This document shows, piece by piece, positions 16,716 through 25,750 of a DNA stretch of 64,000 bases (positions are counted from its first letter, which is position 1; each line of letters opens with the position of its first letter). Under the pieces are notes generated by a model. It saw only the letters and a list, made by a program, of their open reading frames with translations, was not told where the DNA came from and did no database searches. A program made the translations under genes and the position numbers. Origin of the DNA: Bryobacteraceae bacterium (GTDB lineage Bacteria; Acidobacteriota; Terriglobia; Bryobacterales; Bryobacteraceae); contig JAHCHE010000029.1 of NCBI GenBank assembly GCA_026129905.1, forward strand, positions 48,898 through 112,897. Direction: 5' to 3'.

Positions 16716-18413
16716 ATGCATTCGTTTCTCGGCAATTTCTATCTCGAGATCAAGTACTCGAGCTTCATGGCGGTGGTTCTGATCACCGATCAGAAGCAGT
16801 GGAAGCTGATCGCGTGTAATCCCAACGGCGCGTGGCCCAGCAAACCGGGCTATCGCAGAGGCGCATGGGCGCAACCGGCGACGTATGCCACGCAAGGCTT
16901 GACCGAATGCTACGCCGAGGGAACGAAGGAAGAGGTATTACGGCTGTCGCATATCGCGTTCCCGCCCGACATCAGCAGCGATGAGAGCTTTTTCAAACGG
17001 CAGTTTCACATCGGCAACGCGTGGGCGGCGATCCTGCGCATGCCGGAGGGGCCGGGCCGACGGGGCTCGTGGGTTCCGATCGTCACCGGGCCGCTGGTGA
17101 CGGAAGTGAAGCGGCGGCTGGAAGAGTTCACGGAAGAAATCAAGAAGCTGGCGGTCCAGATCGGACTTGACATCGCGGCGATGGTGGACCAGACGGGCGC
17201 GTTTTCCGTTCCGGCCGCCGCCTACGCGCTGCGCAACGGCGACTATCTCGGCTGCACGCTGAATCTGTTAGGGGCGATACCGCTGTTCGGGACGCTGGCG
17301 GATGCGGCGAAGGTGGCGAAAGTGAGCGGCCGGCTGTCGTTCCTCACCAAGGAGATCACGTTCCTGAAGCGATGGCTGGAGATGTCCACCGAGGCGACGC
17401 GCCGCGTGCGGCAGATGACGAATCCTCTCAAGGTGGAGATCCAGGGAACGACGCGCGCCACCAGCGTGAGCAAGACGGTGACGAAGACGGCGAATGCGCT
17501 GAAGAACGCCGGGTGGCTCAAGAAGATCAGCAGCGCGGAGCGGCTTGGCCTGCTGCCGGAGGAGATTCAGGTCCTGCGGAAGCTGGCGCAGGACGGATAC
17601 TACTTCGTCATCCGAAGCTGCAACCCCGAGCGCGTGACGTGGCTGCGTGCGGCGGCGCGCGGCGGATGGGGCATGCTGGGCAAACCGGTGTGGCTGAAGA
17701 TCAAGTCGCTGAAGGCCGGGAAGTTCAAGGGGCTGGTCGGCTTCGGAAAAAACGACTCGACCTACGCGCAGACGGTCAAGAGCATGGAAGAGATGACCGA
17801 GTTGCCGAAGGGATTCAAGCTGCCGTGGCTATCGGGTGGCGGGCTCCAGAACGCGAAGGTGTACCGGCTGAACAAGAACTTCAACGTGCCCAAGGTGGAC
17901 GACTCGGCGATGATGCTGGAACACTACTTCGTCGACGTGGGCGATTCGTTCATCATCGTGGACCGGTTCGGACGGCCGTACGTGCCGGACCTGGACATCG
18001 TGAGCATCCAGCGGCGGGTCAGCTCCGGCGCGTTCGGGCCGCCGGGTCACAATATCGGGCCTGCGAAGCCGGTGTCGGAATTCCGCACGGCGGACGATGC
18101 GCAGTTTTCGGCGCACTGGAACGAAGTGTTCGCGAAGGTTGGCTATCCGCCGGGGTACAAGCCGTTCGGCTGGCACGGAGGACGGGGCGGCACGGCGGCG
18201 TTCACCGGACCCGTGCCCGCGGGATTCCGGCCGGGCATGGACACGCGCGGCCTGGGATGGAACCCGGAGACGCCGACCGAAGACCTGATCGTGGCGGTGA
18301 AGGGAGTGGAGAACCTGGGCGACGATGTCGGATACGTGACGGGCTGGGACCAATTGCAACTGTTCCACCAAGCGAACCCGATGGGGGAGTGGCGGTTCGC
18401 GGTGGGCCGTTAG
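16716..18413 (+). CDS. Candidate polymorphic toxin with edema-factor/ExoY-like adenylyl cyclase domain
   Basis: The 565-aa product starts at ATG 16716 with AGGAG just upstream. Residues 1-150 are unrecognised. Residues 163-200 form a hydrophobic PAAAYALRNGDYLG...LLGAIPLFGTLADAAKV segment typical of pretoxin domains. From about residue 284 the order of motifs matches anthrax edema factor and ExoY: YYFVIRSCNPERV with R300, then K323 and K330 at the same 7-residue spacing as edema factor K346/K353, then PDLDIVSI with D425-x-D427 (edema factor D491/D493), then WNEVFAKVGYPPG and WHGG with H487 (edema factor H577), and TEDLIVAVKG. The ribose-contacting Asn after the His is not conserved. It likely makes cyclic nucleotides after entering a host or rival cell. 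No signal peptide, secretion marker or adjacent immunity gene is visible. Confidence 0.55.
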   Translation: MHSFLGNFYLEIKYSSFMAVVLITDQKQWKLIACNPNGAWPSKPGYRRGAWAQPATYATQGLTECYAEGTKEEVLRLSHIAFPPDISSDESFFKRQFHIGNAWAAILRMPEGPGRRGSWVPIVTGPLVTEVKRRLEEFTEEIKKLAVQIGLDIAAMVDQTGAFSVPAAAYALRNGDYLGCTLNLLGAIPLFGTLADAAKVAKVSGRLSFLTKEITFLKRWLEMSTEATRRVRQMTNPLKVEIQGTTRATSVSKTVTKTANALKNAGWLKKISSAERLGLLPEEIQVLRKLAQDGYYFVIRSCNPERVTWLRAAARGGWGMLGKPVWLKIKSLKAGKFKGLVGFGKNDSTYAQTVKSMEEMTELPKGFKLPWLSGGGLQNAKVYRLNKNFNVPKVDDSAMMLEHYFVDVGDSFIIVDRFGRPYVPDLDIVSIQRRVSSGAFGPPGHNIGPAKPVSEFRTADDAQFSAHWNEVFAKVGYPPGYKPFGWHGGRGGTAAFTGPVPAGFRPGMDTRGLGWNPETPTEDLIVAVKGVENLGDDVGYVTGWDQLQLFHQANPMGEWRFAVGR

Positions 18414-18414
18414 G

Positions 18415-19023
18415 TCAGCGTACAGCGGGTTCACAGCCGCCGTTCGTGGTGGAGGCGCCCGGACGGGCGGCTTCCGCGCCGCACTCGCAGTCGAAGCAGC
18501 CATGCTCGGCGCAGGCGCCACAAGCCTCGCGGACCTGCCGCCGCAAGGCCGCTCGAGCGCGATGGATGCGGACAGCGGCGTTCCCCGGGGTGATGCCCTG
18601 GCTCACGGCAAGTTCGGCCAGGCTGCGACCTTCGAGATCGACGAGGCGCAAGGCGTCGCGATACTCGGGCTTCAGGTCTTCGAGCAACCCCGTGATGCAA
18701 TCGCAGACGGCGTCCCTGGTAGCGGCTTCCGGCGCCGCACGATCGAGGAATTCGCGGCCCCAGGTCCGCAGGACCTTCTCCGACGAGTCCCGGCGGCGGT
18801 AGTGATCGATGACGGCATTGCGGAGCACGCGGTAGAACCACGCCACGACGCTTTCCTCGCCGGCTAGCGAACCGCCCCGCTCGATGCCCCGCACGAAGGC
18901 GGACTGGAGGATGTCTTCGGCGACCTCCCTCGATTCGACTCGCTTCTCCAGAAAAGCCAGAAATTGGCGGTGGCTGTCCACCAGACGCTGGAGGGCGGCG
19001 GGAGGAAGCGACTTCGTGGGCAT
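18415..19023 (-). CDS. ECF sigma-70 factor with Cys-rich C-terminal tail
   Basis: The 202-aa protein has region 2 (VAEDILQSAFVRGIER, VVAWFYRVLRNAVIDHYRR) and region 4 (LKPEYRDALRLVDLEGRSLAE, GITPGNAAVRIHRARAALRR). It ends in a 40-residue extension with CGACAEHGC and CFDCEC, six Cys and a His in a row that could bind zinc or sense redox state. No anti-sigma gene is next to it. ATG 19023 was chosen because the frame upstream of it has no sigma-factor character. It converges with the toxin-like gene, stop codons almost touching. Confidence 0.85.
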   Translation of the reverse strand: MPTKSLPPAALQRLVDSHRQFLAFLEKRVESREVAEDILQSAFVRGIERGGSLAGEESVVAWFYRVLRNAVIDHYRRRDSSEKVLRTWGREFLDRAAPEAATRDAVCDCITGLLEDLKPEYRDALRLVDLEGRSLAELAVSQGITPGNAAVRIHRARAALRRQVREACGACAEHGCFDCECGAEAARPGASTTNGGCEPAVR

Positions 19024-19160
19024 GGCGCGATCCAGACGTTGGATAAACGTCTCTTGGTTCCTTGACGTGCAGCCATTCGGCCGGAGGCCGGCTGCCGCAC
19101 GGTTAGTGCTCAGAATACCATGCGGACGTTGAGGGTAAGGTTGTTGGGGCGGGAGCGCGC

Positions 19161-19174
19161 GGGGCTCAAGCCCC
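19161..19174 (-). terminator. Hairpin downstream of the CehA-like gene
   Basis: GGGGC pairs with GCCCC around a 4-nt TCAA/TTGA loop about 30 bp beyond the stop of the CehA-like gene. It may help end that transcript, but no T-run follows. Confidence 0.3.
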
Positions 19175-19202
19175 CCATCTTCCAATCAGCTCGGCGCGGA
19201 GA

Positions 19203-21671
19203 TCAGCGTTTCGAGACCAGGATCGGGTGGCCGAGCGTGTCGCCGTTGGGGCGGAAGCCTTTGCCGTCCAGGTCGACGTAGATCGGGTTGGTGTAGGCGA
19301 GCGGATGCATCTTCGATTCCCAGCTCAGGCCCCAGCCCTTGCTCAGGTCGGAATGCTCGCCGGTGGCCACCACGATCAGGTGCGCGTCTTCCTGTAGCGA
19401 GACCGTCAGCGTCTCGTCGAACCGGACCGAGCCGTCGTTGCGGAACATCTTCGGCCGGGAGGCGCGCGTGTAGTTGTCCTGCGGGCGCTGGCGGCCGTTG
19501 ACGAGGATCTGGACGCGATCGACGTCCATCCAGTTGGGCGTCTGCACCTTCACCTTCAGGCTGACGGGGCCGGCGGAAACGATGCTGGACCCGATCGGCA
19601 AGCCGTCCGCCGTCCTCACTTCCAGGAACGGGCCGTTGGTGATCATCATGCGGCCGGCCTTGGAGTTGCGGACGATCTCCTTGTAGTCGATCTGGCTGGG
19701 CTCGTCGGTGGAGCTGGGAACATAGGTCCGCCAACTGCCCGCGCCGTTGCCGAAAATGCGGTGGGAGTCGCTAACGGCCACGCACCAGACGTGGCGGCCC
19801 TGGTTCAGCATCTGGAGCCAGCCGAACGTTCGGTTTTCCACCTCGCGCTCCTGGTCTTCGTACGTGTAAAGGTAATAGGGATTGAGGTTCAGGATTTCGG
19901 TGCTCCAGACCTCGGCGGCGTCAACGAGTCGCTCGAAGCCGGCGAAGCCGCCGTCGGCGACGCCGTCCTGGTTGCGGTCGTTGAACACCTGGCTGACGAT
20001 GGGGTGGTTGGCCTGCACCCAGCGGTCGGGCCCGCCTTCGAACAGGTTGCGCAGCACGATCGCGTTGATTCGCGGATCGAAGACCCACTGCGGCGCGCCG
20101 CCGTCCTGCGCGAAGGGAACCACCTGGAGCGGGAAGGAGTTGAAGTGCTGGCCGCGGCCGGTCAGTTCGATACCGACGATGGTCTTCAGATGCCGGTCCA
20201 GCCCGAGCTTGCTGATGTGCGGATTCCAGTCGTAGAGGCGGTTGTGCTCGGTGGTGGGGATGAACTCGAGGTGCTCGGCCGCGAAGTTGGCGATACGGTC
20301 GTCGGTGCTGCAGTAGTTGTCGCCGCTGGGCGTCGAGTGGGCGTGGAAGTCGGTGGCGACCCAGCCGGTGGAGTTCACGGTGCGAATCAACGTCGCCGAG
20401 ACGTCCACCTGCCGCCCCTTGCCCACTTCGACGGGTTGCTCGACCATGTCGTACTCCGGCCCGCGGGTGATGCGGACGAGGTATTTGCCGGGCGGGACCT
20501 GCTGGGTGAACTGGCCGTTGTGCGACTGGTACTGATGGTTGCCGCCCTTGGCGCGATAGTCCGTTCCGAAGTTCGGCGTGGGCGTGCCGTCGCGGCCGAG
20601 GAACTGGACTTTGCAGGGCAACGGCTGCCCCTGTTCGTCATGAACGTTGAACCGCACGGCGGCGGCGGGTTCCAGCGCGAACTCCAGCTTGGCGGTTTGG
20701 CCTTTGGCGACCGCGACCTGCCGGTCCACCGGGTCGCGGCCGATATCGACGAGCTTGGCCGGGTAGGCGCCCGCGGGAAACGCGAACTCGACGCGGCCGG
20801 CGCGGTCGGGATAGGCGGGGAGGGTCTCGCCCTCGACGCTGAGCTCGAGAGCGGCATGCACGGCCGGCGCGCCCTGCTTGTCCTTCGCGGCGACGGCAAT
20901 CGCGCCGGAGGGCTTGGCGAGGCCGGCAATCACGCCGTAAGCCGCCGCGGGCGAATCGGCGGGGGCGATGACGACGCGGTACGTCCGCTCCTGCCCGGCC
21001 GGGAGCATGAATTCCTTCTCGATGGGCGGCGCGCCGGCGTCGGTGGTCCAGGCGTAGCCGCGCTTGTCGAACGGGTCGATGGCGTCCGCCACCTGGATAT
21101 CTCCAACCGTCCATTCTCTGGAGAAGCCCTTCCAGACGGGCAGCGGCGCGATCTTGACGGGGTCGCGCGTTTCGTTGCGGTAGGAGTAAGTGAGCAGAAG
21201 ATGACGCCAGCCGCGGTCGAGCCGGTATTCCAGCCGGACGTGCAGGCCGTCGCCCATGGCGGCGGTGCGGACGGCCTCGACGCGCGCCGAGCCGTCGCTG
21301 CCGTCGGAGGCCACGCGGACCCAGGAGAGATTCCCGCCGTGGTCGCCGGGACGGAAGGCGGTGAGCTGATCGTTGTCGGCGCCGCGGAGGTCGAGGTCGT
21401 ACAGCGCGCCTTGGGTCGGGAAGCCGTACTCGGTGCTCATGTTGGCGCGACGTCCCGGCTGATTGCCGGAAACCAGCGCGTGGATCTTGTCGTTGCGGAG
21501 AACGAAGTCCCCGAGGATGCCGTCGGCCTCCTTGCCCTTGGGCAGCAGGTCCGTGTTGTGCTTGCCGATTTCGATCGCGATAACCTGCTCGCCTTGCCCG
21601 GACAGCGCGACGACGAGCGCAATCAGAAAGGCGCCGGCGAGAGACGCGCGAAGTAGGGTGGATCGCTTCAT
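19203..21671 (-). CDS. CehA/McbA-type PHP-domain metallohydrolase, secreted
   Basis: An 822-aa protein with a signal peptide (LLRASLAGAFLIALVVALSG). The first 430 residues are beta-rich with two carboxypeptidase-regulatory-like or PEGA-like modules (around 255-335 and 338-430). A PHP metal-dependent phosphoesterase/hydrolase domain follows: TDFHAHSTPSGD (H443, H445), TTEHN (H476) and AVSDSHRIFG later. This is the layout of CehA/McbA proteins, known from carbaryl hydrolase, which cleave ester or carbamate bonds. ATG 21671 has AGAGGAA upstream. The natural substrate in soil acidobacteria is unknown. Confidence 0.8.
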   Translation of the reverse strand: MKRSTLLRASLAGAFLIALVVALSGQGEQVIAIEIGKHNTDLLPKGKEADGILGDFVLRNDKIHALVSGNQPGRRANMSTEYGFPTQGALYDLDLRGADNDQLTAFRPGDHGGNLSWVRVASDGSDGSARVEAVRTAAMGDGLHVRLEYRLDRGWRHLLLTYSYRNETRDPVKIAPLPVWKGFSREWTVGDIQVADAIDPFDKRGYAWTTDAGAPPIEKEFMLPAGQERTYRVVIAPADSPAAAYGVIAGLAKPSGAIAVAAKDKQGAPAVHAALELSVEGETLPAYPDRAGRVEFAFPAGAYPAKLVDIGRDPVDRQVAVAKGQTAKLEFALEPAAAVRFNVHDEQGQPLPCKVQFLGRDGTPTPNFGTDYRAKGGNHQYQSHNGQFTQQVPPGKYLVRITRGPEYDMVEQPVEVGKGRQVDVSATLIRTVNSTGWVATDFHAHSTPSGDNYCSTDDRIANFAAEHLEFIPTTEHNRLYDWNPHISKLGLDRHLKTIVGIELTGRGQHFNSFPLQVVPFAQDGGAPQWVFDPRINAIVLRNLFEGGPDRWVQANHPIVSQVFNDRNQDGVADGGFAGFERLVDAAEVWSTEILNLNPYYLYTYEDQEREVENRTFGWLQMLNQGRHVWCVAVSDSHRIFGNGAGSWRTYVPSSTDEPSQIDYKEIVRNSKAGRMMITNGPFLEVRTADGLPIGSSIVSAGPVSLKVKVQTPNWMDVDRVQILVNGRQRPQDNYTRASRPKMFRNDGSVRFDETLTVSLQEDAHLIVVATGEHSDLSKGWGLSWESKMHPLAYTNPIYVDLDGKGFRPNGDTLGHPILVSKR

Positions 21672-21765
21672 GAGTTCCTCTCTTTTGTATCACGTTACCG
21701 GCGAAGCGCGACAAACGCATGAACGCCGTTTGAAGGGGCGGTAACAGCGAGAGGAGCGGCGGCGG

Positions 21766-23604
21766 TCAGTTGCCGGCGAAGGGGACGGTGAAGCAGAAAG
21801 TGGAACCTTTTCCGGGTTCCGATTCCACCCAGATCTTGCCGCCCATGCCCTCCACGATCTTGCTGCAGATGGCGAGTCCGATGCCGGTGCCGGGGATATC
21901 GCGGTTGTGGAGGCGCTTAAACAGGCCGAAGATCTGCTCGCGGTACTCCGGATCGATGCCGATGCCGTTGTCGGCAACGGTCACCAGCCATTCACGGCCG
22001 CGCCGGGCGGCGGCCACGCGGATCCGGACCGGGGCCTCGCCACGGTACTTGATGGCATTGGAGATCAGGTTCTGAAACAGCAGCGTCAACCGGCTCTCGC
22101 TGCCGCGGGTGGCCGGCAGCGGGTTCGCCGAGATTTCGGCGCCGCTTTCCTTGATCGCCTGGTCGAGGTTCTGGAGGGCCTTGGTCAGAGCCTGGTCCAG
22201 CTCGACCCGATCGTGCCGGCCATTGAGGGAAAGACTGTGGAGCGAGAGCAGGTCGTCGAGCAGGACGGACATGCGCTTGGCCCCTTCGACGATATACGCG
22301 GCGTGCTCGCGGCCAGTCTGGTCCAGGGGCGCCCGCTCCACCAGCAATTGCGTAAACGCGCAGATGGTCCGCAGCGGCTCTTTAAGGTCGTGGGTGGCCG
22401 CGTAGGCGAAGGCCTGGAGTTCCGCGTTGGCGCGCGTGAGTTCCTCGGCGTAACGCCGCTTTTCTTCCTCCGCCGCTTTCCGGGCGGTAATGTCGCGGTA
22501 GTTGAGGACGACGGCCCGGACGTCGGGCTCGTCCAGCAGGTTCGTACAGGTGATCTCCACCCACCGCCACTGGCCGTCTTTCCTCCGGACTCGCGCCTGC
22601 GCATGGACGGGGCGGCGTGGCCGCGCCACGATGGCTTCAAGCATTCGGGTAGCCCGCGGCGCGTCGTCGGGGTGCAGCAGGTCGAATCCGTTTCGTCCGA
22701 CGAGTTCCTCGGCCAGATAGCCCAGTATCCTCGCCGTCGAGGAACTGGCGTACAGTACCTGACCTCGGGGATCGATCAGGGAGATGGCGTCCGAGCTGTT
22801 TTCGATCAGCGCGCGGAAGCGCTTCTCGCCGTTGTAGTACTGGCGGGCCCTGTCCACCACCGCCTCGGCGACTTCCGGAAGATTCCGCCGCAGCCATAGG
22901 ATGCTGGCTTCCGGCGCCGGCGCGGGGATGCGGGGGACGGAGGAGCGAGCGATCCGGAAGCGCACGTCGTCCGCGTTCGGCGCAAGGAGTTCGTCCATGG
23001 CCTGGTCGACCGCGCGATCCATCTCGCCGTCGGCGCCCGAACTCACCAGGCGCGTGTGCGCGCACAGCACCGAGTCGACGGCATCGCTATGAAAGGCCTT
23101 GCCGAACACGTCGACCGGATAGGCGCAAAAGAGCTGGAAGCCTACCGAGCGAAGGAGTTCGTTCCACAACTCCTCCAGCGCCAGCGCCGCCGAGCGCTGC
23201 CCCTGTTCCCATAGCAACGCGACCAGTTCGCCATAGGCACGCAGCCCGGCGCAGCCGGCCCGAGATTTCAGCGTCCGGGCGGCCGCGCCGATCACGCTTT
23301 GAAAGCGCTCCCGGTCGGGCCGGCCGTCGATGAGGATGCGTTCCAGCGTCTGCCCGGCATCCTGCATGACAAGGCGACCGCTGCGCAAGGCGGCGCGAGG
23401 GTTGGCGCCGGCGGATTTGATGGCGCGGAAGAAGATCCTGGAGTGGTCCGGCGTGGCGAGGAGGAGGAGGCCTTCTCCTCGTTTGAGGCCGTCGGCAAGG
23501 TACTGGCCGACATTGCGCGCAAGGGCTTGCCGGTCGGCCTCGTAGAATTGCACCAGGTGCTGGTGCGGTCCGGCGGCTTCCACGACTTGTTCCCAGGACG
23601 ACAT
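21766..23604 (-). CDS. MEDS-PAS sensor histidine kinase
   Basis: The 612-aa protein has an N-terminal MEDS domain (HLVQFYEADRQALARNVGQYL through GYPVDVF-like CAYPVDVFGKAF, about 12-170), a signature of DcmR-type hydrocarbon or C1 sensing proteins. A PAS domain (RFRALIENSSDAISLIDPRG, about 265-385) with a PAC tail, a HisKA dimerisation helix with the phospho-accepting His in AATHDLKEPLR, and a HATPase with NLISNAIKYRG, DNGIGID and GTGIGLAICSKIVE follow. No membrane span is seen, so it is cytoplasmic. No response regulator gene is adjacent. The start is ATG 23604. Confidence 0.9.
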   Translation of the reverse strand: MSSWEQVVEAAGPHQHLVQFYEADRQALARNVGQYLADGLKRGEGLLLLATPDHSRIFFRAIKSAGANPRAALRSGRLVMQDAGQTLERILIDGRPDRERFQSVIGAAARTLKSRAGCAGLRAYGELVALLWEQGQRSAALALEELWNELLRSVGFQLFCAYPVDVFGKAFHSDAVDSVLCAHTRLVSSGADGEMDRAVDQAMDELLAPNADDVRFRIARSSVPRIPAPAPEASILWLRRNLPEVAEAVVDRARQYYNGEKRFRALIENSSDAISLIDPRGQVLYASSSTARILGYLAEELVGRNGFDLLHPDDAPRATRMLEAIVARPRRPVHAQARVRRKDGQWRWVEITCTNLLDEPDVRAVVLNYRDITARKAAEEEKRRYAEELTRANAELQAFAYAATHDLKEPLRTICAFTQLLVERAPLDQTGREHAAYIVEGAKRMSVLLDDLLSLHSLSLNGRHDRVELDQALTKALQNLDQAIKESGAEISANPLPATRGSESRLTLLFQNLISNAIKYRGEAPVRIRVAAARRGREWLVTVADNGIGIDPEYREQIFGLFKRLHNRDIPGTGIGLAICSKIVEGMGGKIWVESEPGKGSTFCFTVPFAGN

Positions 23605-23640
23605 AATACCCCTCTCCGGAACCCCGGCCTAGCTCTTTCC

Positions 23641-23646
23641 ATTATA
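23641..23646 (-). promoter_or_regulatory. TATAAT -10 element of the MEDS kinase gene
   Basis: On the minus strand a perfect TATAAT lies 36 nt before ATG 23604, giving a leader of about 30 nt. The -35 position carries no recognisable hexamer. Confidence 0.45.
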
Positions 23647-23668
23647 GAGCGGTCCGATGAAGCTTGCC

Positions 23669-24223
23669 TCAGGCAGTGTCCGAAAATGGGATTGGGTTCG
23701 AACTTGCATTTTTGCATGTTTTTTCGCGGAGCTTCCGGCAGGCGCGGAGTTCGGCGATGGCGCGGAAAATGCGGCGGTGCAGGCGCTCCTCCTGGCGCCC
23801 AAGCTTGTCCAAGACGTTGTACCATTTGGCGTCTTCGGAGATGACCAGTCCCAGGAAGAAGCGGCGCCGGAGCTCGGGATCGGCGGCGATTTCCGGGTCG
23901 AGCTTCGCCCGGTGCTCCTCGCGGATCTTGGCGTCGATACGGCCGCTTTCCATCTTGAGCGCCCGCTCGAGGCGCCACTGGGAATCAACAATGACCTTGA
24001 CGAGGTGAAACTCGGTGGTCGTCTCGGGCTGAAATTCCTCGACAGCCGATTGGAGGAGCGCGTCATAATCCTCCTCGTTTTCGGTGGGCAGGACAACGGT
24101 TTTGGCGTAAAGTTCGTGCCTGATATTGTTGAGGGCGGACCGCATGCGGCCCTCGATTGAAACGTGACCCGAGCTGAGCTGGGCATTGCGCCGGTTCGCT
24201 TCGATCTGACGTAAGGAGGCCAT
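23669..24223 (-). CDS. Hypothetical charged helical protein
   Basis: The 184-aa product starts MASLRQIEANRRNAQ, followed by a GHVSIEGRMRSALNNIRHEL region. That N-terminal pattern (short SxGP/T-EGK/R-S..NA..HGL) is common in many small proteins of unknown function in Acidobacteria and Planctomycetes. The rest is helical and strongly charged (AVEEFQPETTTEFHLVKVIV, ERLHRRIFRAIAELRAC). ATG 24223 was chosen because this conserved start begins there. No catalytic motif is visible. It flanks the decayed defence island. Confidence 0.55.
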   Translation of the reverse strand: MASLRQIEANRRNAQLSSGHVSIEGRMRSALNNIRHELYAKTVVLPTENEEDYDALLQSAVEEFQPETTTEFHLVKVIVDSQWRLERALKMESGRIDAKIREEHRAKLDPEIAADPELRRRFFLGLVISEDAKWYNVLDKLGRQEERLHRRIFRAIAELRACRKLREKTCKNASSNPIPFSDTA

Positions 24224-24428
24224 CGGTATAAAAACCCCTTGCGATAACGATAATAGCGCGGGCGGGGCGGCGGGGCGCGGGAGCATTTAGGGAAGTTATT
24301 GACATAAATGGATTAGAATTCCTGCTTGGGGTGTGAACGGATTTTCGCCCGGGAAGCGGCTGAAAAAAAACGAAGGTTCGGTAAATGGAGATATGTATGG
24401 AGCATTAAGGTAGGATAAGACGAGTGCA
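24224..24428. other. AT-richer intergenic stretch at the island border
   Basis: About 200 bases with noticeably lower GC than the neighbourhood, including TTATTGACATAAATGG around 24297-24312 and a run of eight A near 24364. TTGACA is a perfect -35 hexamer, but no -10 is found at 16-18 bp. The composition change marks the left border of the foreign, decayed defence genes. Confidence 0.4.
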
Positions 24429-25347
24429 GTGAGCGAGCATCGGCCTCTGCGGGAAGGACAGATTCTCACCGGTTCCCTGTTCAACGATCCGATGCGGGTG
24501 GAGGCTGTTCAGGCCAATGGCCCTGACACATTGGTTGCCGGGCTGGTCGACACCCACTCGGAACGGTTCCGCAAGGTCACCCTGAGCACGCGCGACATCG
24601 AGGGGCTCGCGATCCTAGATGCACGCTGCAGCTACGACGGCGACGGACGCCTCCTGCGCCTGGGACTCCAGGCCTATTCGCTCGGAATCGCCTACGAGTT
24701 TAACCCCACTTTGGCCTTTCGATTTCCCGTCTTGATCCGCTGCCACACCAGCTCGAGGCCGTCTACGACTACCTCCTCAAGCTCGCCCGGGTGCGGTTCC
24801 TGCTCGCCGACGACGCGGGTGCCGGCAAGACGATCATGGCGGGTCTCCTGATTCGGGAGCTTGAGCTGCGCGGGCTCGCCGAGCGTGTCCTGATCGCCTG
24901 CCCTGCCAATCTCGCATTCCAGTGGCAGCGCGAACTCAAGGAGAAGTCTGACGAGATGTTCCTGGTTTACAGGGGCCCGGACATCCGCGAGATCTTCAGC
25001 CGCTACAGGCGCGTGGAAACGGCCGAGGGGCGCGAAGTCAAGTTTTCCGAGTACCTGGAAAAGGTCTGGGAAGTAGCCGGCCGGACCGCACCCGAGCAGG
25101 TACTCGGCACAGCCGAAGCCCGAGCCCGCAACGGCGCCGCCGAAGCGGTGGAGGAGGATGCGCGGTTGACAGCCCTGTTCCTCTGGACATTGCAGAGCAC
25201 AAACGGAGCTTCGGCCGACAGCATCAGCATGAAGAAGACGTCTCGGAGGAAGACGAGGACGAAGAGTCCGCACCGCGCGGCAAGCAAAAAGGCGAGCGAC
25301 ACAAGAGGCCGGCATTGGAGCTGTTTGCCCGTATGAAGAGACCGTAG
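24429..25347 (+). pseudogene. Remnant of a DrmD-type SNF2 helicase (DISARM-like)
   Basis: The frame from GTG 24429 (LREGQILTGSLFNDPMRVEA...) is the N-terminus of a DrmD-like helicase. Near 24707 one base is missing: FNP continues as GLSISRLDPLPHQLEAVYDY in another frame, then RFLLADDAGAGKTIMAGLL gives the Walker A motif. After FQWQRELKEK and about 50 residues the sequence jumps to an EDARLTALFLWTLQS segment normally far downstream, and the final acidic tail (HEEDVSEEDEDEE ... ELFARMKRP) lies in yet another frame ending at TAG 25347. Walker B and the whole second RecA domain are missing. The gene is dead by frameshift and internal deletion. Confidence 0.65.
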
Positions 25348-25357
25348 GAGGACCGTC

Positions 25358-25750
25358 ATGAAGACCCGCCACGCGAAAGCAGGGAGACGACGTGAGGGAT
25401 CGGGTGGGCGCCCGGCAACGATGGCCAGGAGAATGGCTCCCAATCGCCTGATCGATGAAATGGTCCGGCGGATCGTTCGTCAGTTTCACCCGGAGCGGGT
25501 GATCCTCTTCGGATCCCATGCCCGCGGAGATGCCGGCCCGGATAGCGATGTTGATCTGCTGGTGGTGATGCCGGTGGAAGGCTCGCGGTCCGAGAAGGAA
25601 ATCGAGATTCGCGTGGCGCTTCACGACATCGGGATGCCGAAGGACATCATCGTAACTACCCCCGAGGACTTCGCCTGGAGAAAGGAGATCGTCGGCACCA
25701 TCGAACATCCCGCCGTCAAGGAGGGGGAAGTTCTGTATGCGCGGGGATGA
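25358..25750 (+). CDS. MNT-type nucleotidyltransferase (antitoxin of an MNT/HEPN pair)
   Basis: A 130-aa protein with the minimal nucleotidyltransferase fold: ILFGSHARGDAGPDSDVD supplies the GS motif and the D-x-D metal ligands. In MNT/HEPN modules this enzyme AMPylates and silences the HEPN ribonuclease toxin. ATG 25358 has AGGAGG 7 nt upstream, directly after the helicase remnant. The N-terminal 25 residues are basic and not typical of the family. The stop overlaps the HEPN start by 14 bp. It looks intact although its partner is not. Confidence 0.8.
   Translation: MKTRHAKAGRRREGSGGRPATMARRMAPNRLIDEMVRRIVRQFHPERVILFGSHARGDAGPDSDVDLLVVMPVEGSRSEKEIEIRVALHDIGMPKDIIVTTPEDFAWRKEIVGTIEHPAVKEGEVLYARG

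Noticed and set aside
15446..16819. A 457-codon plus-strand frame across the ManD-like gene
   Set aside because: Antisense to a clear enolase-superfamily gene; no protein similarity seen.
17372..18802. A 476-codon plus-strand frame overlapping the toxin-like and sigma-factor genes
   Set aside because: It spans two genes in another frame and has no domain; the toxin frame has the motif order and a ribosome-binding site.
19761..21656. A 631-codon open frame on the plus strand
   Set aside because: It lies antisense to the CehA-like gene, has no recognisable domain and a Val/Gly/Asp-rich composition produced by reading GC-rich coding DNA backwards.
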